Of a stretch of 64,000 nt of DNA, positions 25,097-34,772 are shown in pieces. This DNA is from Clostridium_AD sp050717515. Lineage in GTDB: Bacteria; Bacillota; Clostridia; Clostridiales; Clostridiaceae. Where the stretch lies: positions 1 through 64,000 of the forward strand of contig NZ_JBOITL010000032.1 of assembly GCF_050717515.1 (NCBI RefSeq), in the 5' to 3' direction. The position numbers and the translations under genes are program-made. Numbering within the stretch: the stretch's first letter is position 1; every line of letters begins with the position of its first letter. Below the pieces are notes generated by a model that ran no database searches, had not been told where the DNA came from, and was given only the letters and a program-made list of their open reading frames with translations.

Positions 25097-27418
25097 TTGA
25101 AAAAAAGAATATCATTATTTTTAGTAGCGATAACAGTAACAACATTATTTTCAGGTTGTAATAAAGCTGTTTTAAGTAATAACAAAGTAGTTTTAAGTAG
25201 TAGTAAAAGTAATACTATGGTTGAAAATTTAGATTTTAAATTTAAAGTCCAACCTGAAACATTTAAGGTAACAGTAGAATCTAATGGAACCACAGAAACA
25301 GTATCAGAACCCTTAGAAAAAATGGAAGTATCAAATTTAAAGAACAATGGAGATCAAATATCTTGGAGTTATAAAAAGAAAAATATTGATGTGCAAATTC
25401 AAAAGAAAGATAAGTATTTAGACGTATCCATAAAATCCAGTATTAAAGATGTGGAAAATAAATTTTTATGGCCCAAAGTAACGGGAGAAGCATATATGCT
25501 TCCATTAAATGAGGGCAAGTATATTCCAAAGGATGATAAAGTTTGGAAAGAATATTTAAATGATAATGAAATGAAAACTTTTGAGTCTTTTTCTATGCAG
25601 TTTTTTGCAGCAAGCAAAAAGAATTATTCGCTATTATATATAATTAACAATCCTTATAATAATGAAGTTAAATTTGATACTAAAGAAAATATTAAATTTA
25701 CTTTTAATCATGAATATCCTTTAATAAATAAAAATAGGGATTACGGGTTTAGAATTTATCTAACTAAGAATAATCCGGTAGATATAGCTAAAACTTATAA
25801 AAACGTTATTGCTCCACAGGGGAACTTTAAGTCTTTAGAGGATAAGGCTAAGGATAATAAAAATATTGAAAAGCTTTATGGAGCACCACATGTTTATTTT
25901 TGGGATAGGTCAGCAATATCCCAGGAAAATATTAAATGGAATAAGCTAAAAGGAAAAATCCCACAAGATTTAAAACTTTGGATGCAGAAGTTACTAAAAA
26001 CAAAGGTTGAAGATGGTGGAGAGCTAGCTACTGCTTTTAATGATATAGATTCTTTAGAGTATATTGATAAATATACAAAAGATAGAATTATAAAAAGTTT
26101 TAATTCACTAGTACAATTAAAGGAGTTTTACAATCCTAAGCTATTTGTGAATTTAGATAAAAAGAGTAAAGCATTGATAGGAAAGGACATAAATAAGTTA
26201 AATCCATTAGAATTAATAGATTTAAATAAAAGTTTATTAAAATTATCTTTAGGGGATGTAGCAGATCCTATTGAAAAATGGGCAGAGGCTAATTCTGTTA
26301 ATGTACTTTACGATATGAAAAAGTCAGGTATTGATAAAATGTGGCTAGGATTAGATGACTGGCAGGAAGGCTTTTTAAATCCAAAATTAGTTAGTGAGGC
26401 AAATAAACTGGGATATTTAATAGGTACTTATGATTCTTATCATTCAATTCATAAGCCAGGAGAAGAAAAGTGGTCCACAGCAAAATTTTCTGATACATCT
26501 CTTTATGAAAATGCTACTGTAACCAATAAAGAGGGTAAGAAGATAGAAGGATTTAATGGAACGGGAAGGAAATTAAACCCAACTCTTGCTATGCAAAGTG
26601 TAAAAGATAGGGTGTCATCTATTTTAAAGACTGGTTTAAAGTATAATTCATGGTTTTTAGATACAGATGCAACAGGAGAAGTGGTGGATGATTATTCTAA
26701 AGCGCATCCTACAACAGAGGTAGAAGATATAAAGGCAAGAATAGAAAGAATGGAATACCTTCAAAAACAGTTTAATATGGTGGTTGGAAGTGAAGGCGGA
26801 AATGATTTTGCAAGTAAATCCATAGCCTTTGCTCATGGCATAGAAACTCCAGCCTTTTCTTGGATGGATAAGGATATGAGTAAAAATAAGGATAGTGAAT
26901 ATTATGTAGGAAGATATTATTCAAGTAATGGAGGAGTAGCAGAGTTATTTTCAAAGCAGGTACCCATAAAGGATAAATATAAGAAGCTATTTATAGATAC
27001 TGCTTATACAATTCCATTATACAAATTAGTTTATAATGATTCAGTCATAACTTCTCATTGGTGGGGTTTTGGTACATTAAAAATAAAAGATGAAGTGAAA
27101 AATAGAATGTTATATGAGATTTTATATAATGTGCCACCACTTTATCATATTGATAAAAATGAGTGGAATAAGAATAAAGAGGTTATTGTAAAACATACGA
27201 AGACTTGGTCTGATTTTAGTAAAAAGGCAATTACTATGGAAATGACAGATTTTGAAATTCTATCAAAGGATAGATCCGTTCAAATGACTAAATACGGAAA
27301 AGATTTAAAGGTAATAGCTAATTTTTCTAATAAAGAAGTTAATGCTTATGGAGAAAAAATTGCTGCAAAATCTCTTATTATAATTGATGGAAAAAGTAAA
27401 ATTAAATATACCCCATAA
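25097..27418 (+). CDS. Lipoprotein with glycoside-hydrolase-like barrel
   Basis: Exported lipoprotein of 773 residues: signal peptide with lipobox LFSGC (Cys about residue 21), a beta-rich N-terminal domain (to about 260) and a predicted TIM-barrel part (PHVYFWDR, MWLGLDDWQEGF, YNSWFLDTDATGE, VGSEGGND, YKLVYNDSVITSHWWG). The acidic DDW and DTD segments sit where GH101/GH129-like glycosidases place catalytic residues; I recognise this only loosely. It lies after a two-component pair that may control it. Substrate unknown. TTG start after GAGGTG. Confidence 0.55.
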   Translation: MKKRISLFLVAITVTTLFSGCNKAVLSNNKVVLSSSKSNTMVENLDFKFKVQPETFKVTVESNGTTETVSEPLEKMEVSNLKNNGDQISWSYKKKNIDVQIQKKDKYLDVSIKSSIKDVENKFLWPKVTGEAYMLPLNEGKYIPKDDKVWKEYLNDNEMKTFESFSMQFFAASKKNYSLLYIINNPYNNEVKFDTKENIKFTFNHEYPLINKNRDYGFRIYLTKNNPVDIAKTYKNVIAPQGNFKSLEDKAKDNKNIEKLYGAPHVYFWDRSAISQENIKWNKLKGKIPQDLKLWMQKLLKTKVEDGGELATAFNDIDSLEYIDKYTKDRIIKSFNSLVQLKEFYNPKLFVNLDKKSKALIGKDINKLNPLELIDLNKSLLKLSLGDVADPIEKWAEANSVNVLYDMKKSGIDKMWLGLDDWQEGFLNPKLVSEANKLGYLIGTYDSYHSIHKPGEEKWSTAKFSDTSLYENATVTNKEGKKIEGFNGTGRKLNPTLAMQSVKDRVSSILKTGLKYNSWFLDTDATGEVVDDYSKAHPTTEVEDIKARIERMEYLQKQFNMVVGSEGGNDFASKSIAFAHGIETPAFSWMDKDMSKNKDSEYYVGRYYSSNGGVAELFSKQVPIKDKYKKLFIDTAYTIPLYKLVYNDSVITSHWWGFGTLKIKDEVKNRMLYEILYNVPPLYHIDKNEWNKNKEVIVKHTKTWSDFSKKAITMEMTDFEILSKDRSVQMTKYGKDLKVIANFSNKEVNAYGEKIAAKSLIIIDGKSKIKYTP

Positions 27419-27429
27419 AGGACTAAGGT

Positions 27430-27463
27430 CTAGCTTATAAATTATATATAAGCTAGAGCTTTT
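27430..27463 (+). terminator. Terminator after the glycosidase-like gene
   Basis: CTAGCTTATA / TATAAGCTAG and a T-run. A related hairpin lies at 32574-32613, in front of the second phosphoesterase gene. Confidence 0.8.
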
Positions 27464-27550
27464 TCATTTAAAAGGTAAAGGCATGTAACATGGGACATTT
27501 ATTTGGATATTAGAATAATTTAAAACTAAAGTTAAAGGATATGATAAAAA

Positions 27551-28378
27551 ATGAGAATGAGAAAAAAAATTATTATTTGGACAATATTATGTATAAGTTT
27601 ACTAGGGATATATACAACATTTATAGAAAGAAATTTATTAATCGTAAAAAGGCATAATGTGACAATCAATAAAAATGGAAAGGAAGAATTAAAGGTAGTG
27701 CAAATTACAGATATACATCTTGGACAATTTTACAATTTAGATCAGCTAGAGAAGGTGGTCCAAAAAATTAATGGTTTAAATGCTGATATAGTGGTATTTA
27801 CAGGTGATTTAATTGATAATGCTTCAACCTATGACGAAATTTACAATGTAGCAGGCACACTTAAAAAAATAAAATGTAGGATAGGTAAATATGCTATATA
27901 CGGCAATCATGACTATGGTGGAGGTGCTGTTAGATACTATGATGATATAATGAATAAAGGTGGATTTAAGGTTTTGAAAAATGAGGGGACAAGCATTTTG
28001 TTTAAGGATAAGCATGTAAGAATTTTTGGAGCAGATGATGGGTTAATGGGAAATCATAATGTAGATAAAACAATGAATGGAATTAACAATAAGTCTATAA
28101 ATTTATTATTGCTACATGAGCCAGATTTAATAGAGGGATATAGTAATTATCCAGTTGATTTAGTGCTTAGTGGACATAGTCATGGTGGACAAATATACAT
28201 TCCACTTTACGGTCCATTAAAGAAAAATGTACTATCAGAAAAATATACAAAGGGATTTTATAAACTAGATAACCCTAGAGGTACAAAAATATATGTTAAT
28301 AGTGGACTCGGAAATACAAAAGTACCATTTAGATTGTTTAATATTCCACAAATTTCGCTTTTTAATTTAAAAATATAA
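27551..28378 (+). CDS. Membrane-anchored metallophosphoesterase, copy 1
   Basis: Calcineurin-like phosphoesterase of 275 residues with one N-terminal helix. The metal motifs DIHLG, GDLIDN, GNHDYGG and GHSHGGQ are all present. The family (YkuE-like) hydrolyses phosphate esters, perhaps of lipids; substrate unknown. Near-identical to the gene at 32670 except for scattered substitutions. RBS is weak (AAAGGA). Confidence 0.88.
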   Translation: MRMRKKIIIWTILCISLLGIYTTFIERNLLIVKRHNVTINKNGKEELKVVQITDIHLGQFYNLDQLEKVVQKINGLNADIVVFTGDLIDNASTYDEIYNVAGTLKKIKCRIGKYAIYGNHDYGGGAVRYYDDIMNKGGFKVLKNEGTSILFKDKHVRIFGADDGLMGNHNVDKTMNGINNKSINLLLLHEPDLIEGYSNYPVDLVLSGHSHGGQIYIPLYGPLKKNVLSEKYTKGFYKLDNPRGTKIYVNSGLGNTKVPFRLFNIPQISLFNLKI

Positions 28379-28412
28379 TATTTAATTGTGTGTAAATGCA
28401 TAACTATTTCTA

Positions 28413-28946
28413 GTAACAAATATCTTAAAAATAAATGAGGGAATGGTTATTGGAGCAGTATTATCAACACATCTTTTAATAAGTACAAATATTAATGTTT
28501 CTTGGATTATAAATGAAGTAGGGTTAACTATAATAGGCATTGGAGTTGCAATGGTATTTAATTTATTTACAGCACCACTGGAGGATAGTTTTAAAAAAAA
28601 TAAAGAGAAGAAAGAAGAGCTATATAGATATGAGAATGACACAATTAGATGCAATAAAAAAAGAATGAAAAGACATTTTTCAAGGTTCTATATGACCTAT
28701 GAACAAACTAGAATATTATCAGAGTTTACTGAAAATGTTGCAATTAATATTCATGAAGATAATGATTGTATCGAACTTATGAGTAAACTCGACTTACTTA
28801 GGAGTAATTATAAAATGATGGAACTACCGAAAAATAGGAATGAATTTGAAAATAGGGCGTTGCTATTTCAATTTTTAAATGATTTAGAGGATTTTTTAAT
28901 TATTAAAAAAGAATTCAAAGAATCTATTGATAATTTATACAGATAA
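28413..28946 (+). pseudogene. Aromatic acid exporter gene, copy 1, degraded
   Basis: Matches the intact gene at 33710-34681 but lacks about the first 95 codons, and an internal stretch of roughly 180 bp is deleted after KEELYRYEN. The deletion shifts the frame; two extra A in the next A tract restore it, so the 167-codon open frame is a patchwork. The four N-terminal helices are gone, so it is unlikely to work. Confidence 0.8.
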
Positions 28947-28981
28947 AAAAACTAATTAATAACCCAGAAATTGTCGTATAA
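28944..28981 (+). pseudogene. 5' shard of dhaK
   Basis: The sequence reads ATA, then KKLINNPEIVV and TAA. It matches the first codons of dhaK at 34773 (MKKLINNPEFVV), with the start ATG changed to ATA. It marks the end of the duplicated segment. Confidence 0.75.
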
Positions 28982-29031
28982 ATATAGCACAATAACTTTA
29001 TAAGTTACTGCGGCTATATTTATAGTAACAA

Positions 29032-29730
29032 TTACTGTTTTACAATAATACCATCTTCTATTATAATAGTTTTTTTGCAAAAGCTTGCAAGTTGTTCGTT
29101 ATGAGTAACCAATATTACTGTGGTATTACTTGTATCATTAATACTTTTTAATATGTTGATAATGTTTAAACTATTAGTTTTATCTAATGCACCGGTTGGT
29201 TCATCTGCTAAAATTATATCTGGTTTATTAACCAAAGCTCTTGCTATTGCCACTCTTTGCTGTTGTCCACCGGACAATTGAGTAATTTTTTTGTTTATAG
29301 ACTCATCCATACCAACTTTTTTTAAAGACTCTATTGCCAATTTTTTTATCTCAGTTTTGCTTAATTGTTTACTTTTACCTAAAAGTAGATTTCTATATAT
29401 AAGGAGTACTTCAACATTTTCAATAACATTATATTCTGTAATCAAAGAAAAATTTTGAAATATAAATCCCATTTTAGTGTTTCTTATTATAGCTAATTCT
29501 TTATCATTATAATTTGTAATATCTTTACCATCAAATTCAAATTTTCCACTAGTACTGTTGTCTAGACATCCAATCAAATTTAATAATGTAGATTTTCCAG
29601 AGCCTGATGTTCCTAAAATGGCTAGCATGTCCCCTTTTTCTATACTTAAATTAACCTTATTTAACGCATAAAGAGTTTCCACTCCATTTCCATATTTTTT
29701 TACGACTTCTGTTAATTTTATATAACTCAA
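29032..29730 (-). CDS. MacB/LolD-type ABC ATPase
   Basis: ATPase of 232 residues: Walker A GTSGSGKS, Q-loop FIFQNFSL, signature QLSGGQQQRVAIARAL and Walker B IILADEPTGALD, typical of the LolD/MacB group. It is the last gene of a three-gene minus-strand set, with 2-bp spacing from the permease. Such systems export peptides or lipids, or act as mechanotransmission pumps. Confidence 0.88.
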   Translation of the reverse strand: MSYIKLTEVVKKYGNGVETLYALNKVNLSIEKGDMLAILGTSGSGKSTLLNLIGCLDNSTSGKFEFDGKDITNYNDKELAIIRNTKMGFIFQNFSLITEYNVIENVEVLLIYRNLLLGKSKQLSKTEIKKLAIESLKKVGMDESINKKITQLSGGQQQRVAIARALVNKPDIILADEPTGALDKTNSLNIINILKSINDTSNTTVILVTHNEQLASFCKKTIIIEDGIIVKQ

Positions 29731-29732
29731 AA

Positions 29733-30923
29733 TTAATTCCCCCTAATCAAATCAACGATATTTTTCTTCAATATATAAGATTTGTATATAAAAAATGTCA
29801 TAGCTAATATAGCAAGCGAAATACTAAAAGAAGGGAAAATAGATTTAATAATTAAAGATATCGTTAAATCCATACCAAAAATATAGCTTGTAATAATTAT
29901 GGGAAAAATTGAGATTAGATTAGTTATAATCAATGCAATTAGAAATTCTCCACATACCAACCTGGATAATTCCTTACTTGTTGATCCTAAAGCAAATCTG
30001 ATTCCATATTCTCTCTTTCTAAAAGTAATATAATTAGTCATTATACCCACAAATCCTACCAATGATAAAACGGATAATAAAACCGCAAATGTTAGCGATA
30101 ATATAATCCAAGGCTTACTATCTTCATATATCTGAGTTATCAAATCATTAACTTCAATATATTTAAAGTTTGAATTATTATTTAATTTAGAAAAATCAGT
30201 AGTAAATTGTTTTAAGTCTTGACTCTTCTTTACTGATACAATTGTATGCCCAGTTTTCATTGTAAAATTAATTCCATTATCATAAAAGTACTGCTTATCA
30301 AATGGTATAATAAGAGAATTTTTTAAAGTATTAATGGATGGTTGACCACCATTTCTAGAATTCCAAAAAACAGCACTACTATTTGTTATTCCTACAACTT
30401 TAAATTTTAAATTTATTAGTTTACTATTTTGAAGCATTTCCATAGTAAGTATACTACCTAAACTCCATTTTTTTGATAAATCATTGCTAATAACAATTGG
30501 GATTTCATCTTTAGATTTTTTATAATTAAAAAGATCAATAGTGCCTTTACAAACATTAATATTATAGAGATCAAAGGCACCTCTATTTAAATAAATCGCA
30601 TTAAATTCTTCTTTTTTAATTTTAATTTTATTCATATGAAAGCTACCTATTTTATTAACCACTTTATTTTGAGATATTTTTTCATAAATTCGGTCAATTG
30701 AATTTATAGGATCCTTATCAATTGAAGGTACTGAAAGTCCAATCATTACTGACTTATTTTTATCAACTAATTTATCAATACTGTATTTTAAGTCTAAATT
30801 TTTATTTATTAAGGTAAACGCAAAATTTAAAGATATAAAAATTATGATAAGTTGAAAAAAAACTAATTTAAATTTTACACCTTGTTTTGATATAGATTTA
30901 AGTATTATTCGTAATCTCCACAT
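29733..30923 (-). CDS. MacB-like FtsX-type permease
   Basis: Permease of 396 residues: one N-terminal helix, a large outside domain (about 45-265) and three C-terminal helices beginning VLLSVLSLVGFVGIM, the FtsX layout. Works with the ATPase below and the permease above. Substrate unknown. Confidence 0.75.
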   Translation of the reverse strand: MWRLRIILKSISKQGVKFKLVFFQLIIIFISLNFAFTLINKNLDLKYSIDKLVDKNKSVMIGLSVPSIDKDPINSIDRIYEKISQNKVVNKIGSFHMNKIKIKKEEFNAIYLNRGAFDLYNINVCKGTIDLFNYKKSKDEIPIVISNDLSKKWSLGSILTMEMLQNSKLINLKFKVVGITNSSAVFWNSRNGGQPSINTLKNSLIIPFDKQYFYDNGINFTMKTGHTIVSVKKSQDLKQFTTDFSKLNNNSNFKYIEVNDLITQIYEDSKPWIILSLTFAVLLSVLSLVGFVGIMTNYITFRKREYGIRFALGSTSKELSRLVCGEFLIALIITNLISIFPIIITSYIFGMDLTISLIIKSIFPSFSISLAILAMTFFIYKSYILKKNIVDLIRGN

Positions 30924-30924
30924 A

Positions 30925-32064
30925 CTACTCTCCTTTTAATTCTGTTATAAGATTTAACCTGAAGAATTTTCTTACACTCATTATTGATATTAAAAAACTC
31001 ATCACTATAGTTGCCAAAGAGGGTATTATAATATTAAAACTACTAAACTGTAACTCTTTTATATTCAGGATCATTGTAAAGTTCTGCTTAATAAATGGAG
31101 TTAACAAATTAGTCAATATTGATGCGGAAATTATAGAACATACTGATATTAAAATAAGTTCGATAAAAATCTGTTTCCAAATTATTTTTTTTGTTGCACC
31201 AAGTGCAATACTTATTAAAATGCATTTTTTAGTTTTTAACATTAAATAAAATATTAGAATACTTATATTACCTACTGATATTAGTATAATTAAACATCCT
31301 GCAAATATAGTTATAGATAGTTTGTTATAAAAATCGGATAATTGACCATTCATATCAACTTCTCTTACACTTACATTTGATAGTTTGTTTAAATCAACTA
31401 ATAATGCTTTCATTTCATTTTTAGGATTTCCATTATTTTTTAATAAATATATTTCAATTGTTTTTATCTCTTTTTTGTTTTTGTCAGGCAGTGATTCTAA
31501 TGGAATAAATACACTTCCTAAATAATTAGTATAATTCTCTGTTAGTTTACCTACAACACCTATAACGTTAAATTTTTCTCCGCCTATTACTATAGTATTA
31601 TCTAGTTTATTAGTTAGTTTATTAGCGACTACTCCTGCACCAATAACCGCAATTTTAGATTTTGAGCAACTTTCATCTGGTTTTAGATATCTTCCTTTAT
31701 TAATCTTTGGAATCCATTCTGGATTCTGTGTGAATAATACCGGTTGAAGTTGAACTTGCCATTCAGCACCATTACTTGGTATTGTTTCTGTTAATCCATT
31801 TATTCTTATAGCAATTGTTTTTGAATACTTTTTTAGTACATTTACTAATTTATCATAATCTATACTATTTGAATTGTTAATATTTACAGAAATTAACTTT
31901 TGGTGATCGATTTCACCATTTGTCCAATCCAAAGTCATATTTTTGCTAAGATTAACAAAATAAACTCCAAATGAGATGACTAGCAAAACAGTAACATATG
32001 CTATAAATACTAAAAAATAATGTAAAAAATTTGATTTTATTCTACTTGAAATTAATTTAAACAT
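30925..32064 (-). CDS. MacB-like FtsX-type permease, second subunit
   Basis: Permease of 379 residues with the same helix/loop/three-helix layout as its neighbour, 1 bp away, but with little sequence identity; the complex is probably heterodimeric. First gene of the set; an ABC-ATPase remnant lies just upstream. Confidence 0.75.
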   Translation of the reverse strand: MFKLISSRIKSNFLHYFLVFIAYVTVLLVISFGVYFVNLSKNMTLDWTNGEIDHQKLISVNINNSNSIDYDKLVNVLKKYSKTIAIRINGLTETIPSNGAEWQVQLQPVLFTQNPEWIPKINKGRYLKPDESCSKSKIAVIGAGVVANKLTNKLDNTIVIGGEKFNVIGVVGKLTENYTNYLGSVFIPLESLPDKNKKEIKTIEIYLLKNNGNPKNEMKALLVDLNKLSNVSVREVDMNGQLSDFYNKLSITIFAGCLIILISVGNISILIFYLMLKTKKCILISIALGATKKIIWKQIFIELILISVCSIISASILTNLLTPFIKQNFTMILNIKELQFSSFNIIIPSLATIVMSFLISIMSVRKFFRLNLITELKGE

Positions 32065-32085
32065 TTATTCACTCCAATATTAAAT

Positions 32086-32241
32086 TTATAGTATTAGAAA
32101 TGTAGTATTGGCCTCATAAGTCTCATTATTATCTAAACCACCACCAATCAAAAAATAACCTGTTGGATCAAAAACATTTGTAGGTTCATATAAAATAAAT
32201 AATTTAGGTTTTGAAATCAAGGCCGCCGCAAATTCTACCCT
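32086..32241 (-). pseudogene. ABC ATPase fragment (Walker B region)
   Basis: Fifty-two codons on the minus strand read VEFAAALISKPKLFIL, then YEPTNVFDPTGYFLI, and stop. This is the region just after an ABC signature, with Walker B LDEPT changed to LYEPT. Upstream the frame is closed. It is an inactive shard directly before the MacB-like operon. Confidence 0.6.
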
Positions 32242-32385
32242 TTAAATTTACAAGTTCAATTACTTGTTATTAAATCATAAGCATGCTAATGTTATAACAT
32301 AATTTTCTAAATATCAAGTAATCTTACAATTTGTAATAAATTTTTAATATTTTCTATAAATTGTCTATAAAAATATATCCTCTTA

Positions 32386-32410
32386 GTGCCACCCACGTGG
32401 CAAGTGGCAC
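32386..32410 (+). repeat. Dispersed palindromic repeat, copy c
   Basis: Same 24-mer as 13824-13847 with one more base (final C), making the palindrome complete. It lies in a 600-bp gap with no phased operator next to it. Confidence 0.7.
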
Positions 32411-32429
32411 CTTATTATATGATTTTGTT

Positions 32430-32521
32430 GCGTTCATGGGTTCTAGCCAGACAGGGCGTATATTCTAGCAGGTGGTAATCCTACCAAGGTAATATTTAGC
32501 AAATCGCTTGGTATCGAGTCT
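32430..32521 (+). other. Unexplained conserved-looking stretch
   Basis: Includes TAGCCAGACAGGG, GGTGGTAATCCTACC (self-pairing) and CTTGGTATCGAG. It is less AT-rich than its surroundings and shares TAGCCAGACA with the structured leader at 22561-22680. It may be an insertion-sequence end; no open frame. Confidence 0.3.
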
Positions 32522-32570
32522 TACAAAATTAGGATGTAATTAAAGCCTTATGTTGTGGAGCTGATGAATA
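32522..32570 (+). pseudogene. Response-regulator shard
   Basis: Matches the receiver-domain codons at about 23140-23190 (IEALNCGADE there, IKALCCGADE here) and then jumps directly to a copy of the terminator of the glycosidase-like gene. The rest of the regulator, kinase and lipoprotein genes are missing from this copy. Confidence 0.6.
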
Positions 32571-32573
32571 ATA

Positions 32574-32613
32574 AGCTTTAGTTTATAAATTATATATAAG
32601 CTAAAGCTTTTTC
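32574..32613 (+). terminator. Duplicated terminator hairpin
   Basis: AGCTTTAGTTTATA pairs with TATAAGCTAAAGCT, then TTTTT. Similar to 27430-27463, so it is the second copy of that terminator and ends no gene here. Confidence 0.65.
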
Positions 32614-32669
32614 TTTTAAAAAGTAATGGTAGAATAGATTAAAACTAAAGCTAAAGGATATGATGAAAA

Positions 32670-33497
32670 ATGAGAATGAGAAAAAAAATTATTATTTGGA
32701 CAATATTATTTATAAGTTTGCTAGGAATATATACAACCTTTATAGAAAGAAATCTATTAATTGTAAAAAGGCATAATGTTACAATCAATAAAAAGGGAAA
32801 GGAAAAGCTAAAGGTAGTACAAATTACAGATATACATCTTGGAGAATTTTATAACTTAGACCAGCTAGAGAAGGTGGTTCAAAAAATTAATGGCTTAAAT
32901 GCTGATATAGTTGTATTTACAGGTGATTTAATTGATAATGCTTCAACCTATGATGAGCTTTACAATATAGCAGATACACTTAAAGGAATAAAATGTAAAG
33001 TGGGCAAATATGCTATATACGGCAATCACGATTATGGTGGAGGGGCTGTTAGATACTATGAGGGTATAATGAATAAAAGTGGATTTAAGGTTTTGAAAAA
33101 TGAGGGGACAAGCATTTTGTTTAAGGATAAAAACATAAAAATTTTTGGAGCAGATGATGGGTTAATGGGAAGGAAGAATGTAGATAAGACAATGAATAGA
33201 ATTAGCAATAAGTCTATAAATTTATTATTGTTGCATGAGCCAGATTTAGTAGATAGATATAGTAATTATCCAGTTGATTTAGTGCTTAGTGGACATAGCC
33301 ATGGTGGACAAATATATATTCCACTTTACGGTCCATTAAAGAAAAATGTACTATCAGAAAAATATACAAAGGGCTTCTATAAACTAGATAACATTAGAGG
33401 CACAAAAATATATGTTAATAGTGGACTAGGAAATACAAAAGTACCATTTAGATTGTTTAATATTCCACAAATTTCGCTTTTTAATTTAAAAATATAA
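32670..33497 (+). CDS. Membrane-anchored metallophosphoesterase, copy 2
   Basis: Paralogue of 27551-28378, 275 residues, with all metal motifs intact (DIHLG, GDLIDN, GNHDYGG, GHSHGGQ). Differences are scattered and mostly conservative, which suggests both copies are under selection or the duplication is recent. Confidence 0.88.
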   Translation: MRMRKKIIIWTILFISLLGIYTTFIERNLLIVKRHNVTINKKGKEKLKVVQITDIHLGEFYNLDQLEKVVQKINGLNADIVVFTGDLIDNASTYDELYNIADTLKGIKCKVGKYAIYGNHDYGGGAVRYYEGIMNKSGFKVLKNEGTSILFKDKNIKIFGADDGLMGRKNVDKTMNRISNKSINLLLLHEPDLVDRYSNYPVDLVLSGHSHGGQIYIPLYGPLKKNVLSEKYTKGFYKLDNIRGTKIYVNSGLGNTKVPFRLFNIPQISLFNLKI

Positions 33498-33709
33498 TAT
33501 TTTATATATGCATAACTATTTTTACAATAAACGGTGAAAGTTAGACATGTAGGTTGACAGTAATTTAAGTATGTATTACTATGTTGCAAAGTAATGAAAA
33601 ATCTATAAATAATTTTCTTAAAGTAGGATTAGAGACGTTATGCACCAATGAATAATTGAAGTGCAAAAAAAATATACCATATTAATGGTAGTAGGAGAAA
33701 AATTGAGAA

Positions 33710-34681
33710 ATGATAAAATATATACAATCAAAAACAGTTAAAATAACTTTGTCTGCCACAATAGCAATTATAATATCAAATTATTTGGGATTAGAATTTG
33801 GTGTAACTTCCGGTATAATTGCAATATTAAGTATTCAAGATACAAAGAAAGAAGCACTATTAGTTGGGGGTAGGAGAATAATCTCATCTGCGGTGGCTAT
33901 TGCTTTATCTTTTATGCTATATATATTACTTGGGAATAATCCTATAGTGTTTGGGTTATTTTTGTTTATATTTATACCGATAACAAATATTTTAAAAATA
34001 AATGAGGGCATGGTTATTGGAGCAGTATTATCAACGCATCTTTTAATAAGTATAAATATTAATATTTCTTGGATTATAAATGAAGTAGGCTTAACTATAA
34101 TAGGTATTGGAGTTGCCATGATATTTAATCTATTTACAGCGCCACTGGAGGAGAATTTTGAAAAGAACAAAGAGGAGATAGAAGATCAATATAGATTAAT
34201 ATTATCAGATATGGCAAGGAGTTTAGTTACTCAAGCTGTACCAATTTATGAACAAGAAGTGATTTTGAGTATAGAAGAACTAATTATGAATACTAAACTT
34301 ATGACACAAATAATAAATAATAATAATTTATTTAAGAGCAATAATTATTATGTAAGCTATATAGATATGAGAATGACACAATTAGATGCAATAAAAAGAA
34401 TGAAAAGACATTTTTCAAGGTTCTATATGACCTATGAACAAACTAGAATATTATCAGAGTTTACTGATAATGTTGCAATTAATATTCATGAAGATAATGA
34501 TTGTATTGAACTTATAAGTAAACTAGCGCTACTTAGGAGTGATTATAAAATGATGGAACTACCAAAGAATAGGAACGAATTTGAAAATAGGGCACTGTTA
34601 TTTCAATTTTTAAATGATTTAGAGGATTTTTTAATTATTAAGAAAGAATTCAAAGAATCTATTGGTGGGTTATCCACATAA
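33710..34681 (+). CDS. Aromatic acid exporter family protein
   Basis: Protein of 323 residues of the ArAE_1/DUF939 family: four to five helices in residues 1-150 (ITLSATIAIIISNYLGLEFG), then a helical cytosolic C-terminal domain ending FLNDLEDFLIIKKE. Predicted inner-membrane efflux component. The intact counterpart of the pseudogene at 28413. AGGAGAAA precedes the ATG. Confidence 0.8.
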   Translation: MIKYIQSKTVKITLSATIAIIISNYLGLEFGVTSGIIAILSIQDTKKEALLVGGRRIISSAVAIALSFMLYILLGNNPIVFGLFLFIFIPITNILKINEGMVIGAVLSTHLLISININISWIINEVGLTIIGIGVAMIFNLFTAPLEENFEKNKEEIEDQYRLILSDMARSLVTQAVPIYEQEVILSIEELIMNTKLMTQIINNNNLFKSNNYYVSYIDMRMTQLDAIKRMKRHFSRFYMTYEQTRILSEFTDNVAINIHEDNDCIELISKLALLRSDYKMMELPKNRNEFENRALLFQFLNDLEDFLIIKKEFKESIGGLST

Positions 34682-34772
34682 AAAATATTGAATGCATTTG
34701 GAGGAATGATCATTATTATGTAGAACATAGAAGGTATACTAAGTTTTATTTATTAAATGGAGGCGATTATAA

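Noticed and set aside
34671..34679. A third DnaA-box-like TTATCCACA
   Set aside because: It lies inside the exporter coding end and is isolated, so it is most likely chance.
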